Origin: Chitinophaga sp. H8
GTDB lineage: Bacteria > Bacteroidota > Bacteroidia > Chitinophagales > Chitinophagaceae
Assembly: GCF_040567655.1 (NCBI RefSeq)
Contig: NZ_JBEXAC010000002.1
Coordinates: forward strand, 372,001 to 436,000
Direction of reading: 5' to 3'
DNA: 64,000 nucleotides
Part shown: positions 9,126 to 18,646 of the stretch, piece by piece
Layout of the letters: each line of letters opens with the position of its first letter
Position numbering within the stretch: the first letter of the stretch is position 1
The notes under the pieces: generated by a model
What the model was told of the DNA's origin: nothing
The model's database searches: none
The model's input: the letters and a program-made list of their open reading frames with translations, nothing else
Made by a program: the position numbers and the translations under genes

Positions 9126-10144
9126 CAAAGCTGATATTTACGCATAATAAAAGCATATATTCCTACATAAAAATAGGAAGAAAAGATAGATTTAACTACT
9201 TGATATGGCCGCTTTTTTGCATTCGTATAGAATAAGAATGCTATAAACCTAATCGCCAGATACTTTTTAAGATAACTCCTATTAATGCCCTGGTTTTTTA
9301 CTGCATATTTTATTACCTTATCATACAGTTTAATTAGATCTGAAACATCTGCATCTACAACTTCTATAACATCCTGCTTTGCCATGCTGCAAGAATATAA
9401 AGATAATTCTTCATCAGAAAGCTGAAGCCCTGCCTTGGAAATCGCAGATCTGTAAATAGCCTTAAGCACCACCCGCCTTGAGCTTCTGTTTCTGTTAGAA
9501 ACCTGTGTAAGGCTTTGAGCGTTAACTCTGTACCTCAAAAGGATTTCTGGAATATTAGCCGCTTTGGTATGCTGTAACATATTGATCCATAATGCATGAT
9601 CTTGGCCAATAGTAAACTGTTCTTCGTACTGCAAATTATGTGCAGACAGAACGTCCCTTCTGATAAGTACACCAGGATGAAAAAATGCTGAAGCAGTAAA
9701 AATATAAGCTCTTATTCTTTCATCTGAAATAGGTTGAATACCTCTACCTATAATTCTTTTATCATCAAATTCCTCTATAAATGAGCCAAGAAGTCCAATC
9801 TCTGGATGTGTCTCCATATACGCTACTTGTTTTTCAATTCGAAGCGGACAAGCAATGTCATCTGCATCCATTCTAGCAATATATTTACCATTGCATAAAG
9901 AAATTCCCTTGTTAAGTGTATTGACTAATTTTAAATTCCGTTCATTTCTAACTAGCTTTATCCTGCCATCTAATGCAGAAAGCTCTTGTATAATATCAAG
10001 TGTATTATCTGTTGAGCCATCATCAATTAGGAGAATCTCCAATTCAGGATAAGACTGATTCATAATTGATTCAATAGCCTCCCGCATAAACATGCTTGAA
10101 TTGAAGCAAGGGATTATAACGGAAACCATGGGATATATCTTCAT
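9125..10144 (-). CDS. Family 2 glycosyltransferase
   Basis: GT2 enzyme of 339 residues. VSVIIPCFN is at residues 7-15, nucleotide-binding DDGSTDNT at 41-48 and the metal-binding DADD at 93-96. The region FTIGQDHALWINMLQ around 185-200 corresponds to the acceptor-side QD/ED motif. The C-terminal 100 residues are basic and have one amphipathic or membrane-touching stretch (FIAFLFYTN). The stop codon overlaps the start of the polymerase gene by one base, so the two are translationally coupled. It is likely to add one sugar to the lipid-linked repeat unit. The substrate is unknown. Confidence 0.92.
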   Translation of the reverse strand: MKIYPMVSVIIPCFNSSMFMREAIESIMNQSYPELEILLIDDGSTDNTLDIIQELSALDGRIKLVRNERNLKLVNTLNKGISLCNGKYIARMDADDIACPLRIEKQVAYMETHPEIGLLGSFIEEFDDKRIIGRGIQPISDERIRAYIFTASAFFHPGVLIRRDVLSAHNLQYEEQFTIGQDHALWINMLQHTKAANIPEILLRYRVNAQSLTQVSNRNRSSRRVVLKAIYRSAISKAGLQLSDEELSLYSCSMAKQDVIEVVDADVSDLIKLYDKVIKYAVKNQGINRSYLKKYLAIRFIAFLFYTNAKKRPYQVVKSIFSSYFYVGIYAFIMRKYQL

Positions 10145-10181
10145 ATCATCATATTGTTAAAATTGATAATAGTTTATTTAA

Positions 10182-11120
10182 TTAGCGCAACAATGCTTTA
10201 ATTGCCTTATCATATAGAGTACGATTAAGAAAAATCCATCTGTGATTACGCCATAAATATCTTAATACCAAATTTATTTGACCTCTTCTCCGACCCCAAT
10301 CCAACATAATGATTAACCAATGAATCATCATTTTTTTCCGCCATTTATACAGTTTTTCATAGTCAGCTCCCAGGTGCTTAGCTTCATTATATACTCCATC
10401 AATCCACAACATATTCTTATCAAAATCCGGTAACCCTTTCTTTCTAATAGTGTTATTTTCATGTCCTACCCATACAGCTGATACTCGCTTTGATAGTAAT
10501 ACATCCCCATATAATGCCAATCTTAATATTGATTCCATATCAGATGATTCAATATTATATCTATAGAAATCTATTGCTATCGCTTTTCTTCTATTATAAA
10601 GTGTAGTAAGATGGGAGAAATGTTTATAGCTTAAAAAATTAAAGATGTAGTCTTTGCCATCCAAAAGCAATTCTTCCTTTAGAATATTTGGCAAATCAAC
10701 CTCACCATTCTCGTCTAACCTATCAAATTCTTTACGCTTTCGTCCAGTCTGTATAAATATTATTCGTTCGCTATTATAATATTGAATACGTGAAATTCCA
10801 TAACTTATAAAGGTGTTGTCACAATAAAAATCGTCACCATCAAGATTAACTACCCATTCACCACTAGCCAGGTTTGTTAGTGTATGTTTATAGTTTGCAA
10901 CACGTCCTATGTTTATTTCATTTTTATAATATTTAAGTCGTTGATCGTGTAGATAACCAGCGACCACTTCTCTTGTATTATCAGAAGAACAATCATCCGA
11001 AACAATTATTTCCAAATTCAAATAATCCTGAGCCAAAGCACTTTCTATAGCACGGCAAATAAAACTTGCCTGGTTATAGGTTGGAATCATTATAGTAACT
11101 CTAGGATTTGTTAGCGCCAT
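10182..11120 (-). CDS. Family 2 glycosyltransferase
   Basis: GT2 enzyme of 312 residues beginning MALTNPRVTIMIPTYNQ. The nucleotide site SDDCSSDNT is at 41-49 and the metal-binding DGDD at 94-97. A middle region with ESSDMESILRLALYGD (about 205) takes the place of the usual acceptor motif, and the C-terminal third is rich in Trp and Arg, probably membrane-associated. The gene overlaps the end of the flippase gene by 20 bases, so the order flippase then transferase is one transcript. It is a second or third sugar transferase of the same repeat unit. Specificity is not visible. Confidence 0.9.
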   Translation of the reverse strand: MALTNPRVTIMIPTYNQASFICRAIESALAQDYLNLEIIVSDDCSSDNTREVVAGYLHDQRLKYYKNEINIGRVANYKHTLTNLASGEWVVNLDGDDFYCDNTFISYGISRIQYYNSERIIFIQTGRKRKEFDRLDENGEVDLPNILKEELLLDGKDYIFNFLSYKHFSHLTTLYNRRKAIAIDFYRYNIESSDMESILRLALYGDVLLSKRVSAVWVGHENNTIRKKGLPDFDKNMLWIDGVYNEAKHLGADYEKLYKWRKKMMIHWLIIMLDWGRRRGQINLVLRYLWRNHRWIFLNRTLYDKAIKALLR

Positions 11121-12642
11121 CTTTATTAATTAACAAGAGGTTCAAAATAAAATTCTTTATATCAGAATTAATTAGAAAAATATGATTAAGCAGTAATAAC
11201 AAAAAAAAGTACAGTGTTATTCCAATTCCTAAAATTACGTACCAATTACTAAAAAGAGATGTTGCAAATTTGACGCCTATACTTATTGCAAGATTGAAAA
11301 GAATAATGCCAAGAAGATATCTCAAGACTCGTTTATACTCAATAAAAGGAAATAGCTTTAAGGTATAGATATAAAAGATAAAAATACTAAGAATGCTTAC
11401 ACTTAACATTGCTAGGGGATAACCTATGTAGCCATACTGTTTCAACCCCCCATATATAAGCACAATCCTTAATACATTTCCAATGATCTGATAAATAAAT
11501 GAATATTTTATTGTTTGAGTAGTTGCATATAGTCTTGCACTAATTGCATCCATACAAACAAAGGGAAGCATAATTACAAAATATTTAAAAAAATCTGCCG
11601 TTACCGAAATCGCCTTACTATCAAAAGCTCCTCTACTATAAAGTATTGAAATCATTTCTTCAGAAAAAATGAATGATATTGAAGCTAGAGGGGTAATAAT
11701 AAAGAGCAACAATTTTATTGTTCTTATATATGAATTATTTAACTCTTCCAAATTACCTTTAGAGTATGATTCATTGAATTTAATATTTACTACAGTAGAA
11801 AACTGCGATGTAATAAAAGTGGTTGGCAAATCAGCAATCCTTTTACCATAATTCAATGCTGCAATTACACCAGCATTAAACCCACTTAATAAAAACAATG
11901 GAAAATAAGTTGCAAGAGTAGTAGCTAAATTTCCACATTGTGCAAAAAAGATATTTTTCCATACCTCTTTTTCAATTTTTGTCTTCTCATATTTGAAACT
12001 CCAACCCAATTGTTTCTTCATCAAATAACAAAGTAGCACTAGATTCAAGAGGTTTGCAAATATAGTCCCCAAAAGCACACTTGAAATATCTAAACTTTTA
12101 TGAAACAAAATAATAAAGAGTAAGATAAATATGCTATTAATCAATCCTGCAATTGAAGGGATCGTGAAAAACTTATATGAGAAAAGGATATCTGTTAGAA
12201 ATGTATTAATTACGGTCAAGAAAAAAAAGGGGACAGATAGTAAAACTACTGTTCTGTTTTCGCTCAATAATTTCAGTTCAAACCTTGAAAAGGCACTGAA
12301 TATCTCAATAGGAAAAGATATTATAATAAAAGATATAACCAAGCAAATCAATGAAAAGAAATACAAAAAGAAATTTAAGAACTTCATTGCCATTTCCTTG
12401 CTTACCTTTTCCCGATACTCCATTGCTTTTACAATAAGAACGGAGGAATCAATTGCAGTAAAAAAAAGAGCTAAAAATGTGAATGTTGAAATTACATAAA
12501 AGTATATATCAGTTTTTACTTGAGTTCCAAAATAGTAAGCGATAACTACTGTGTAGCCAAACGTAAATAGTTTACTGATCACATTAAGTGCAGAAGAAAT
12601 CAGAATCCCTCTTTTATAAGATTCAACTCTTAGTAATATCAT
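11101..12642 (-). CDS. Polysaccharide flippase of the MOP superfamily (Wzx/MurJ-like)
   Basis: Membrane protein of 513 residues with roughly 13-14 hydrophobic helices. It starts RGILISSALNVISKLFTFGY, like MurJ/MviN proteins, with charged residues placed in the first helices as in the MOP superfamily. LYSRGAFDSKAISVTADFFK near 335-355 matches the MurJ-type segment between helices 9 and 10. In this operon it is expected to flip the undecaprenyl-linked repeat unit to the periplasm rather than lipid II. The start overlaps the stop of the epimerase gene by 4 bases (ATGA). Strong AT-bias is obvious, with long A and T runs in the codons. A housekeeping MurJ role is less likely because of the location. 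Confidence 0.87.
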   Translation of the reverse strand: MILLRVESYKRGILISSALNVISKLFTFGYTVVIAYYFGTQVKTDIYFYVISTFTFLALFFTAIDSSVLIVKAMEYREKVSKEMAMKFLNFFLYFFSLICLVISFIIISFPIEIFSAFSRFELKLLSENRTVVLLSVPFFFLTVINTFLTDILFSYKFFTIPSIAGLINSIFILLFIILFHKSLDISSVLLGTIFANLLNLVLLCYLMKKQLGWSFKYEKTKIEKEVWKNIFFAQCGNLATTLATYFPLFLLSGFNAGVIAALNYGKRIADLPTTFITSQFSTVVNIKFNESYSKGNLEELNNSYIRTIKLLLFIITPLASISFIFSEEMISILYSRGAFDSKAISVTADFFKYFVIMLPFVCMDAISARLYATTQTIKYSFIYQIIGNVLRIVLIYGGLKQYGYIGYPLAMLSVSILSIFIFYIYTLKLFPFIEYKRVLRYLLGIILFNLAISIGVKFATSLFSNWYVILGIGITLYFFLLLLLNHIFLINSDIKNFILNLLLINKDGANKS

Positions 12643-13679
12643 CCTTGCAATGTATAATATGTCTTAAACCATTCCACATATTTGTTCACTCCATCAAAAA
12701 GTGGTGTCGAAGGATGATACCCTGTATTCTTTTCTAACAGACTTGTATCAGCATAGGTAATTGTCACATCACCGGGCTGCATTGGGTACATATGCTTAAC
12801 TGCCGGAACTCCCGTCGCCTCCTCAATACACGAAATAAAATCAGATAACCTAATAGGTTTGGAATTACCTATATTCATGATCCGGTATGGCGCACCCGTT
12901 GGAGAAGTTGCTTCTTCGTTAACAGGAAACGGAAGTTTTATTACACGAAATACTCCCTCTATCAAATCATCTATATAAGTAAAATCCCTTAACATATCTC
13001 CATTATTAAATACCTTTATCGGCTCTTTATTAATAATCCCTCTGGTAAATAAAAACGGAGCCATATCAGGTCTTCCCCATGGCCCGTATACTGTAAAAAA
13101 ACGTAGGCCAGTACATTGAATACGATATAAGTGACTGTAAGAATGCGCCAATAATTCATTTGCTTTCTTTGTCGCTGCATACAAACTAATTGGGTAGTCA
13201 ACACGGTCTTCTTCGGAAAATGGCACCTTTTCATTCAACCCATAAACACTACTTGAACTTGCATAGACCAGATGCTTAACATGGTTATGACGACAGCATT
13301 CCAGTATATTAGCAAACCCAACAAGATTACTATCAATATAGGCAAAGGGATTCTCTAATGAATAACGCACACCTGCTTGTGCAGCCAGATGACAAACGAC
13401 CCCAAATTGTTCATTCGCAAATAATTCTGACATCCCCATTTTGTCCTCTATGCTCATCTTCACAAATTTGTAAGCAGGATACGTCCGACTTTGGGTAAAT
13501 TTCCCCTCTTCAATCTGTGAAGCCATGATTCCAGTTTCTTGGAGTCTGGCATATTTTAAATCTACATCATAGAAATCATTGACATTATCCAAGCCAATTA
13601 CTTCAAACTCCAGGTCCAACATTTTCTTTACCAGATGATATCCTATAAATCCAGCTGCTCCGGTTATTAGTACCTTCAT
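12639..13679 (-). CDS. NAD-dependent epimerase, UDP-glucuronate 4-epimerase type
   Basis: Extended short-chain dehydrogenase of 346 residues that interconverts C4 epimers of a UDP-sugar in the cytoplasm, supplying donor for the glycosyltransferases downstream. The Rossmann motif GAAGFIGYH is at residues 7-15, the catalytic YAATK at 167-171 with SSSSVYG at 141-147, and RFFTVYGPWGRPDMA near 193-207. The phrase PWGRPDMA together with DNVNDFYDV near 31-39 is typical of the CapI/UDP-glucuronate 4-epimerase branch rather than GalE. It is the third gene of the operon, 110 bases after the Wzz-like gene. Base composition here is closer to the host average than that of the transferases that follow. Confidence 0.9.
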   Translation of the reverse strand: MKVLITGAAGFIGYHLVKKMLDLEFEVIGLDNVNDFYDVDLKYARLQETGIMASQIEEGKFTQSRTYPAYKFVKMSIEDKMGMSELFANEQFGVVCHLAAQAGVRYSLENPFAYIDSNLVGFANILECCRHNHVKHLVYASSSSVYGLNEKVPFSEEDRVDYPISLYAATKKANELLAHSYSHLYRIQCTGLRFFTVYGPWGRPDMAPFLFTRGIINKEPIKVFNNGDMLRDFTYIDDLIEGVFRVIKLPFPVNEEATSPTGAPYRIMNIGNSKPIRLSDFISCIEEATGVPAVKHMYPMQPGDVTITYADTSLLEKNTGYHPSTPLFDGVNKYVEWFKTYYTLQG

Positions 13680-13790
13680 TTAACAAAAATCGTTTAATAT
13701 TTAGTGACAATGTAGCCTCATTCAAAAGCTCAAAATTAGACCAATAGAACTGTTTTAACAGAAGATCAGTACATAAAAATGTCCCTCTTG

Positions 13791-14870
13791 TCAGGACATT
13801 ATCTCATTGTACATCTTCCGTACAATCAAACATAAAATAGTAATTAATACCCCTAAAAAACCTCCTATTATTAATGCTTTTAGTTTACCAATTTTCACTT
13901 TTTCCAATGGCAAGATCGGACCATCAACAAGTTGAATTACTGGAGTTTCCTGAGACATTGCAATCTTACTAAGCTCTAGATTTTTAACTACTTCCCCATA
14001 CATAGTTTGAAGAACGAGTTTATCCCTCATTATCAACTCTGTATTCACTCCAGCTATTTGTCTGGCAGGGTTTACATTCATATCTTGTGATGCTGCGACA
14101 GAAAACGTCTTTCGATCCAATAATATCTTTAATGAATCTGCTTGCTCCTGTAGCCTATCCACATTGGACTTTGTTCTTTGAATTTTAGTATTAATATAAA
14201 AATCAGTGGCTTCTTTAACCAACCGCTCTGCGAATACTTTAGCAAACATTTCATTAGCTGCAGTACACCTTACGCGTATAAAACTTAATTTTTTATCCGG
14301 TTTATCAATATCCAAATTCTTTTTAAGAATATCTGCCTGAATTATATTAAGTAGGCTGTCCTGTAATAATGAAAATTTACTTCGGTTAAGACCAAGAGGG
14401 TATTTAATTGCAAGTAAAGTAGAATCGTCTTTCCATTTATTTCTAAGATTATTAAAATCAATGTAGAGTTCTGCCAGGCTTATATCTTCTCCTTTTATTC
14501 TAACAGGTGCAAGTAAGGTTCTCTCTAACATTACGCGAGACTTTAAAAACTCTAGAACATTATCTCCTTGAAATATTCCATTGCTCCCTCCTCCTAAATC
14601 AAAACCAAACTGACTGGCAAGCCCCATATATGCACTTAATGGATTACTATTATTATCTTCCACTACAAAGGTGACGCTTGCTTCAAATTTCGGTCTTACA
14701 ATAAAAGCTATTGCAATGCCAATGGCTGCTCCAAGCAAACAAAAAAAACTAATTACTTTCCATTTACTCCATGCATATTTCCAGCATCCCTGTATTTTTA
14801 AAATAAGTTCCTTGAGGGATATCTCATCCACTTCCTTACTAGCACCAGGAGTTTTACCCATTTCTTCCAT
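13791..14870 (-). CDS. Wzz-type polysaccharide copolymerase without kinase domain
   Basis: Inner-membrane protein of 359 residues that should set chain length and link the polymerase to the export channel. One transmembrane helix lies at about 40-60 (FFCLLGAAIGIAIAFIV) and one near the C-terminus at about 330-352 (LKALIIGGFLGVLITILCLI), with a large periplasmic part between them containing coiled-coil sequence around 215-250. A Pro-rich PILPLEKVK just before the second helix matches the Wzz family signature. There is no fused tyrosine kinase domain and no separate kinase gene in the window, so this is a short type of copolymerase. It starts 24 bases after the export gene ends. Confidence 0.88.
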   Translation of the reverse strand: MEEMGKTPGASKEVDEISLKELILKIQGCWKYAWSKWKVISFFCLLGAAIGIAIAFIVRPKFEASVTFVVEDNNSNPLSAYMGLASQFGFDLGGGSNGIFQGDNVLEFLKSRVMLERTLLAPVRIKGEDISLAELYIDFNNLRNKWKDDSTLLAIKYPLGLNRSKFSLLQDSLLNIIQADILKKNLDIDKPDKKLSFIRVRCTAANEMFAKVFAERLVKEATDFYINTKIQRTKSNVDRLQEQADSLKILLDRKTFSVAASQDMNVNPARQIAGVNTELIMRDKLVLQTMYGEVVKNLELSKIAMSQETPVIQLVDGPILPLEKVKIGKLKALIIGGFLGVLITILCLIVRKMYNEIMS

Positions 14871-14894
14871 GTAAGTTTTCTTTGTGCTGTTATT

Positions 14895-17372
14895 TTACTT
14901 AATCTTATCCAATAAAGTCACAATAATCAATGCTACTGATGCTAATCCACTAGCAAATCCAATAGCTTCCTGTCCACTCAATCCTTTTTTTTCCTTTTTA
15001 GACGGTACATAAATTTCAGCTCCCGGCTTCACTTTAGGATAGCTATTAAAAAATAATACCTTTCGGGTATTCTTCACCTCACCATTTGCATATACAATAT
15101 AACTACGTCTTCTAAGGGCAGAAGTCGTAAATCCGCCGGCACCACTCACGTACTCACGGAATGTGTATTTTTTATCAAACCTTACTTTCTTAGGAAAATA
15201 TACTTCTCCAAACATTTGAACTGTTTGCAGCTTCTTCGGAATCTTGATGACATCCCCTTCTTCCAGTAATAAATCATATTTGGAACCCGGTTTCGCCATA
15301 ATTTGCTCCAGATTGATACCCAACAACTGTTCCTTACGCTCTACAGTTCCTTTTACCCGCTCAATGTCAGAACTATCCTTCAGCTTATTATAAAAGACTT
15401 CCAGCTTATTAGTTAACAAAGCGCTGTCTCCACTATTAATAAATGTTTTACGCAATAAAACCGCTCCTTCAGGATAAGCTTCCGGTCTTAATCCTCCTGT
15501 ACGCTGAATCAGTTGTGAGATACGTTCTCGCTTTGTATTAATAGTGTATAGACCAGGATAAACAACTTCCCCATCCACCTGCACATTTGCCTGTTCAGAG
15601 TAAGTTGGCGATTTCCGGATAGTTATCTCATCGAATGGTTGCAGCACAAAAGCTCCTGCTTCTGGATTACTCTTAAGGTCTGCTGAAATATCAAACCGCT
15701 GAATAATCGCTTTCATCGTATCATTGGGATCATAAGCACCGGTACGTATCCTCCTGGAAACTTCCACCTGGTTTAATGAAGCTGCATCCTTTAATCCGCC
15801 CGCAAGCAATATGAGATCCTCCAACCGCATACTGTCTGCATAATTGAAATACCCTGCCTGATTAACTTCACCAGTAATCTTTACCTGATATTCTTCCCTC
15901 AGTTCGAGCTTAGAAAAAATTACTACACTATCTTCTTTTTGCAATAGCAAGTTTTGCTTACCGGCTATAGCATCCTGTACATTAAAATTGATAATGGCAG
16001 GTGTAAAATCTGCCTGTAACCTCCGGATAATCCCACGGGAAAGAGAAGCTACCTCCTTTACGCCATCCGCTTTACCTATCAACGCTCCCACTGTCATATT
16101 ACTCTCCAATGCATAATTCCCCGGATGAAATACAGCCCCAGTGATGGTCACCCGATTACTAAATCTGTTTAAAATGGAATCCACAAAAAACTGATCTCCT
16201 GATTTCAATTTGAAACCAGCCACTTCAGCAGCACTAATATTAATTACCTCCCTCTCCTTATTATTAACTCTGTAGGCTTTTATATTATCCCGGAAAGATA
16301 CATCTGTATACCCCCCTGCATAGTTGAGAATATTTTGCAGGGTCTCATTATCTTTTGCTTCAAAAATAGCCGGCCGTTTTATCTCACCGGATAATTCTAC
16401 TCTGGTTTTATAAGGATTAATTTTTACAATATCCTGGTCCTGCAATACAATATTATTCGTCAAATCACCATTGGCCAGGAAATCATACAGATCAAAAGTA
16501 ACAATGGATTGTCCATTACGTATCACCTGTATGTTTCGGAAAGAACCATTTTCATTAGGGCCACCAGATACATATAATGCATTAGCTACTGTGGCCAGTG
16601 AAGGAATTGTATAAGAACCAGGTCGCTCTATTTCGCCAATTAACAGCACTCGGATACTCCGGATACTACCTAATGATACCTGTACATAAGTATTCCCTGA
16701 TTTAATGCCACCATAAATAGAAGAAAGTTGCTTGGTAATCCTGTTCTTAGCTTCTTCCATTGTAAGTCCATTGACATACACAGGTCCCAAATTGGGAATA
16801 CGTATATAGCCATCCGGCGTTACTTTTAATGTGTGCTGCACTTCTGAATACCCATACACATCTATTATTACCTCATCATTTGCAGCCAACCTATAATTAG
16901 GAGGAGTAGCCATTCTGAGATTAGGCTCAAAAGTCAGGTTTTTATTGGAAAACAGGTCCGAACCAAATATCTTCTTCTTGCGCATATCCTGCTTCCGCTC
17001 TTCAGAAGTCTTAGCGTCTATACTTTGCTCATCTGTTGCATCTTCAATTTCCCGATTATTATATTGATCTTTTTGTTTAGAAGTACTTTCTGATTTACTA
17101 TCTAACTCTTTATCCAGATTCAGCTGCTGTATTCTGTTTTTCAGTTTAGCAGCTTCAGAAGATGGAATCCCCTTCTGTTGTGCATACTGATCTATCTGAG
17201 AAAAAGCAATGTTATTACGCTTCATCTCTGCTACAAGTTGCCTTATCTGGTCATCTGAAAGATTATCTATCTGTACTTGCCTTAATTGTTCTTGAGAAAG
17301 CGATGGAATCTGTGCAACCACACAAAAGCTTACAAACAGGAACAGCTGAATCAGTATTAATTTCTTCAACAT
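14895..17372 (-). CDS. Polysaccharide export protein with multiple SLBB domains (Wza-like)
   Basis: First gene of the exopolysaccharide operon, 825 residues. I use the ATG at 17372, which gives a signal peptide MLKKLILIQLFLFVSFCVVA; the open frame continues to 17432 but adds nothing useful. An N-terminal coiled, Gln-rich region (about 20-130) contains LSDDQIRQLVAEMKRNN and a low-complexity linker. The polysaccharide-export domain starts around 160 (RLAANDEVIIDVYGYSEVQ) and is followed by about five SLBB repeats, seen as VRVLLIGEIERPGSYTIPS-like segments such as VELSGEIKRPAIFE, VTITGAVFHPGNYA, VKITGEVNQAGYFN and VQVDGEVVYPGLYT. The C-terminus has a hydrophobic helix (GLASVALIIVTLL). It is much longer than enterobacterial Wza, as usual in Bacteroidota. 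It forms the outer-membrane exit for the polymer. Confidence 0.92.
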   Translation of the reverse strand: MLKKLILIQLFLFVSFCVVAQIPSLSQEQLRQVQIDNLSDDQIRQLVAEMKRNNIAFSQIDQYAQQKGIPSSEAAKLKNRIQQLNLDKELDSKSESTSKQKDQYNNREIEDATDEQSIDAKTSEERKQDMRKKKIFGSDLFSNKNLTFEPNLRMATPPNYRLAANDEVIIDVYGYSEVQHTLKVTPDGYIRIPNLGPVYVNGLTMEEAKNRITKQLSSIYGGIKSGNTYVQVSLGSIRSIRVLLIGEIERPGSYTIPSLATVANALYVSGGPNENGSFRNIQVIRNGQSIVTFDLYDFLANGDLTNNIVLQDQDIVKINPYKTRVELSGEIKRPAIFEAKDNETLQNILNYAGGYTDVSFRDNIKAYRVNNKEREVINISAAEVAGFKLKSGDQFFVDSILNRFSNRVTITGAVFHPGNYALESNMTVGALIGKADGVKEVASLSRGIIRRLQADFTPAIINFNVQDAIAGKQNLLLQKEDSVVIFSKLELREEYQVKITGEVNQAGYFNYADSMRLEDLILLAGGLKDAASLNQVEVSRRIRTGAYDPNDTMKAIIQRFDISADLKSNPEAGAFVLQPFDEITIRKSPTYSEQANVQVDGEVVYPGLYTINTKRERISQLIQRTGGLRPEAYPEGAVLLRKTFINSGDSALLTNKLEVFYNKLKDSSDIERVKGTVERKEQLLGINLEQIMAKPGSKYDLLLEEGDVIKIPKKLQTVQMFGEVYFPKKVRFDKKYTFREYVSGAGGFTTSALRRRSYIVYANGEVKNTRKVLFFNSYPKVKPGAEIYVPSKKEKKGLSGQEAIGFASGLASVALIIVTLLDKIK

Positions 17373-17456
17373 GTATTTTTTGGATAAAACTTCACAAATC
17401 TTTGAAAAATAAACAGGGGCCCACCACTTCAAAATAAGGTCCCATTAAATCAGGTG

Positions 17457-17464
17457 CAAATCTA
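17457..17464 (-). promoter_or_regulatory. Candidate -7 promoter box for the exopolysaccharide operon
   Basis: On the minus strand the sequence reads TAGATTTG, an exact match to the Bacteroidota -7 consensus TAnnTTTG. Transcription from here would give a leader of about 75-80 bases before the ATG at 17372. No good TTTG -33 box lies at the usual 19-21 base spacing, so the promoter may need an activator. Confidence 0.4.
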
Positions 17465-18053
17465 TTAAAAATAACATATAAATGTTAAGTTAATGTAAAT
17501 CAGTAAAATAATAGCTGAAAATACGTCATAAATCATACTTTGGTTTTGGTAAACCAACAGAAAATGTACAATTAATAATCCTTCAATAACCTCACATAAT
17601 AACGTAAGCTTATCCTGTCTATTGTCAACAGTCACCCAAACAACTGATTATCAATTAAAAAATAGTCCATTCAATAAAACACGTTATCTGAATAAGCTTG
17701 CCTAAATTTCTATTATCATTATTATCCTTGTTTCTCCTGGTTACTGAGATCATCAAACTAATACTATTTTACCCTCTTTATAGAATTACCGGCTTCCTAA
17801 ATCTATTAAACGCTTATTTCCGTTTATTAAGGTACTGTACTTATGTAATTTAACAAGCCCTGGTGCACTTGATATTGGTTTCAATCAGCAGCTGCCATTT
17901 CATTTTACAAGTGCATCCTGTCTTCATTAAAGAAATTTTCCACATAAGTACTTATTAATCAACCAAATACCCTATAAAAGCCCTCAATAATGCTGTCGGA
18001 ATGCGCTGAAGGATGGTTTTTGTTTTAACTAATCATAGCAAAACTTCAAATAT
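17465..18053. other. Divergent AT-rich intergenic region with nested inverted repeats
   Basis: About 590 bases between the exopolysaccharide operon and the sigma-factor gene. No ORF is convincing. The right half holds a nested pair of perfect inverted repeats: GTACTTATGT (17837-17846) with ACATAAGTAC (17942-17951), enclosing TGCACTTG (17864-17871) with CAAGTGCA (17908-17915). On RNA this would form a long interrupted stem. No ops/JUMPstart element was seen. Confidence 0.5.
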
Positions 18054-18554
18054 ATGTCCTCTATTGAATTTAACTCCCTGCTGCTAAACAATGCTGATTT
18101 CTTAAAACCCTTTGCAATTAACCTCACCAAAGATCAGGAACTGGCTAAAGACCTGTTACAGGAAACTTTGTTCCGCGCCCTATCCAACCAGGAGAAATAC
18201 CTGGACGGCACCAACATCAGGGCCTGGCTCTACACTATTATGCGCAACATTTTTATTAATAACTACAGACAACGTGCTAAACAACACCTGATCATTGACC
18301 ATTCCATCAGTGATTATCTCCTGAATCATCACCAAACCGCTGTCACAAACCGTGCAGCAACCAACCTGCAGATAAAAGAGATCCAGTATGCAGTATATCA
18401 ATTACCGGTCATCTTTAAACAACCTTTTCTCCTGTATTTTGAGGGGTTCAAATATTTTGAAATTGCGTCCATACTGAAAGAACCGCTAGGTACTATTAAA
18501 AGCAGGATACATTTTGCCCGCAGAATGTTAAAAGCACAGGTAAGCCGGTACTAA
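18054..18554 (+). CDS. ECF-type RNA polymerase sigma factor
   Basis: Small sigma-70 family protein of 166 residues with regions 2 and 4 only. Region 2 is seen as NLTKDQELAKDLLQETLFRAL (about 23-43), containing the DLLQETFLR-like core-binding segment, and NIRAWLYTIMRNIFINNYR (about 57-75) for -10 recognition. Region 4 is near 112-160, with YFEGFKYFEIASIL and a LGTIKSRIHFARRML recognition helix. The target promoters are unknown. No anti-sigma factor gene is next to it: the following gene on the same strand, 92 bases on, is a membrane acyltransferase. In Bacteroidota such orphan ECF proteins are common and often weakly linked to their neighbours. Confidence 0.93.
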   Translation: MSSIEFNSLLLNNADFLKPFAINLTKDQELAKDLLQETLFRALSNQEKYLDGTNIRAWLYTIMRNIFINNYRQRAKQHLIIDHSISDYLLNHHQTAVTNRAATNLQIKEIQYAVYQLPVIFKQPFLLYFEGFKYFEIASILKEPLGTIKSRIHFARRMLKAQVSRY

Positions 18555-18646
18555 GGCGCCTACATATTTCCTACACATCAATTTTCCGGTTTATATTGGT
18601 ACATTCACTGAATACTTTCAGCCATTTCTCAATTGTACCAATCATC

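Noticed and set aside
17373..18053. JUMPstart/ops element or UpxY-type antiterminator gene for the exopolysaccharide operon
   Set aside because: No GGCGGTAG-like element or NusG-like ORF was found upstream of the first gene.
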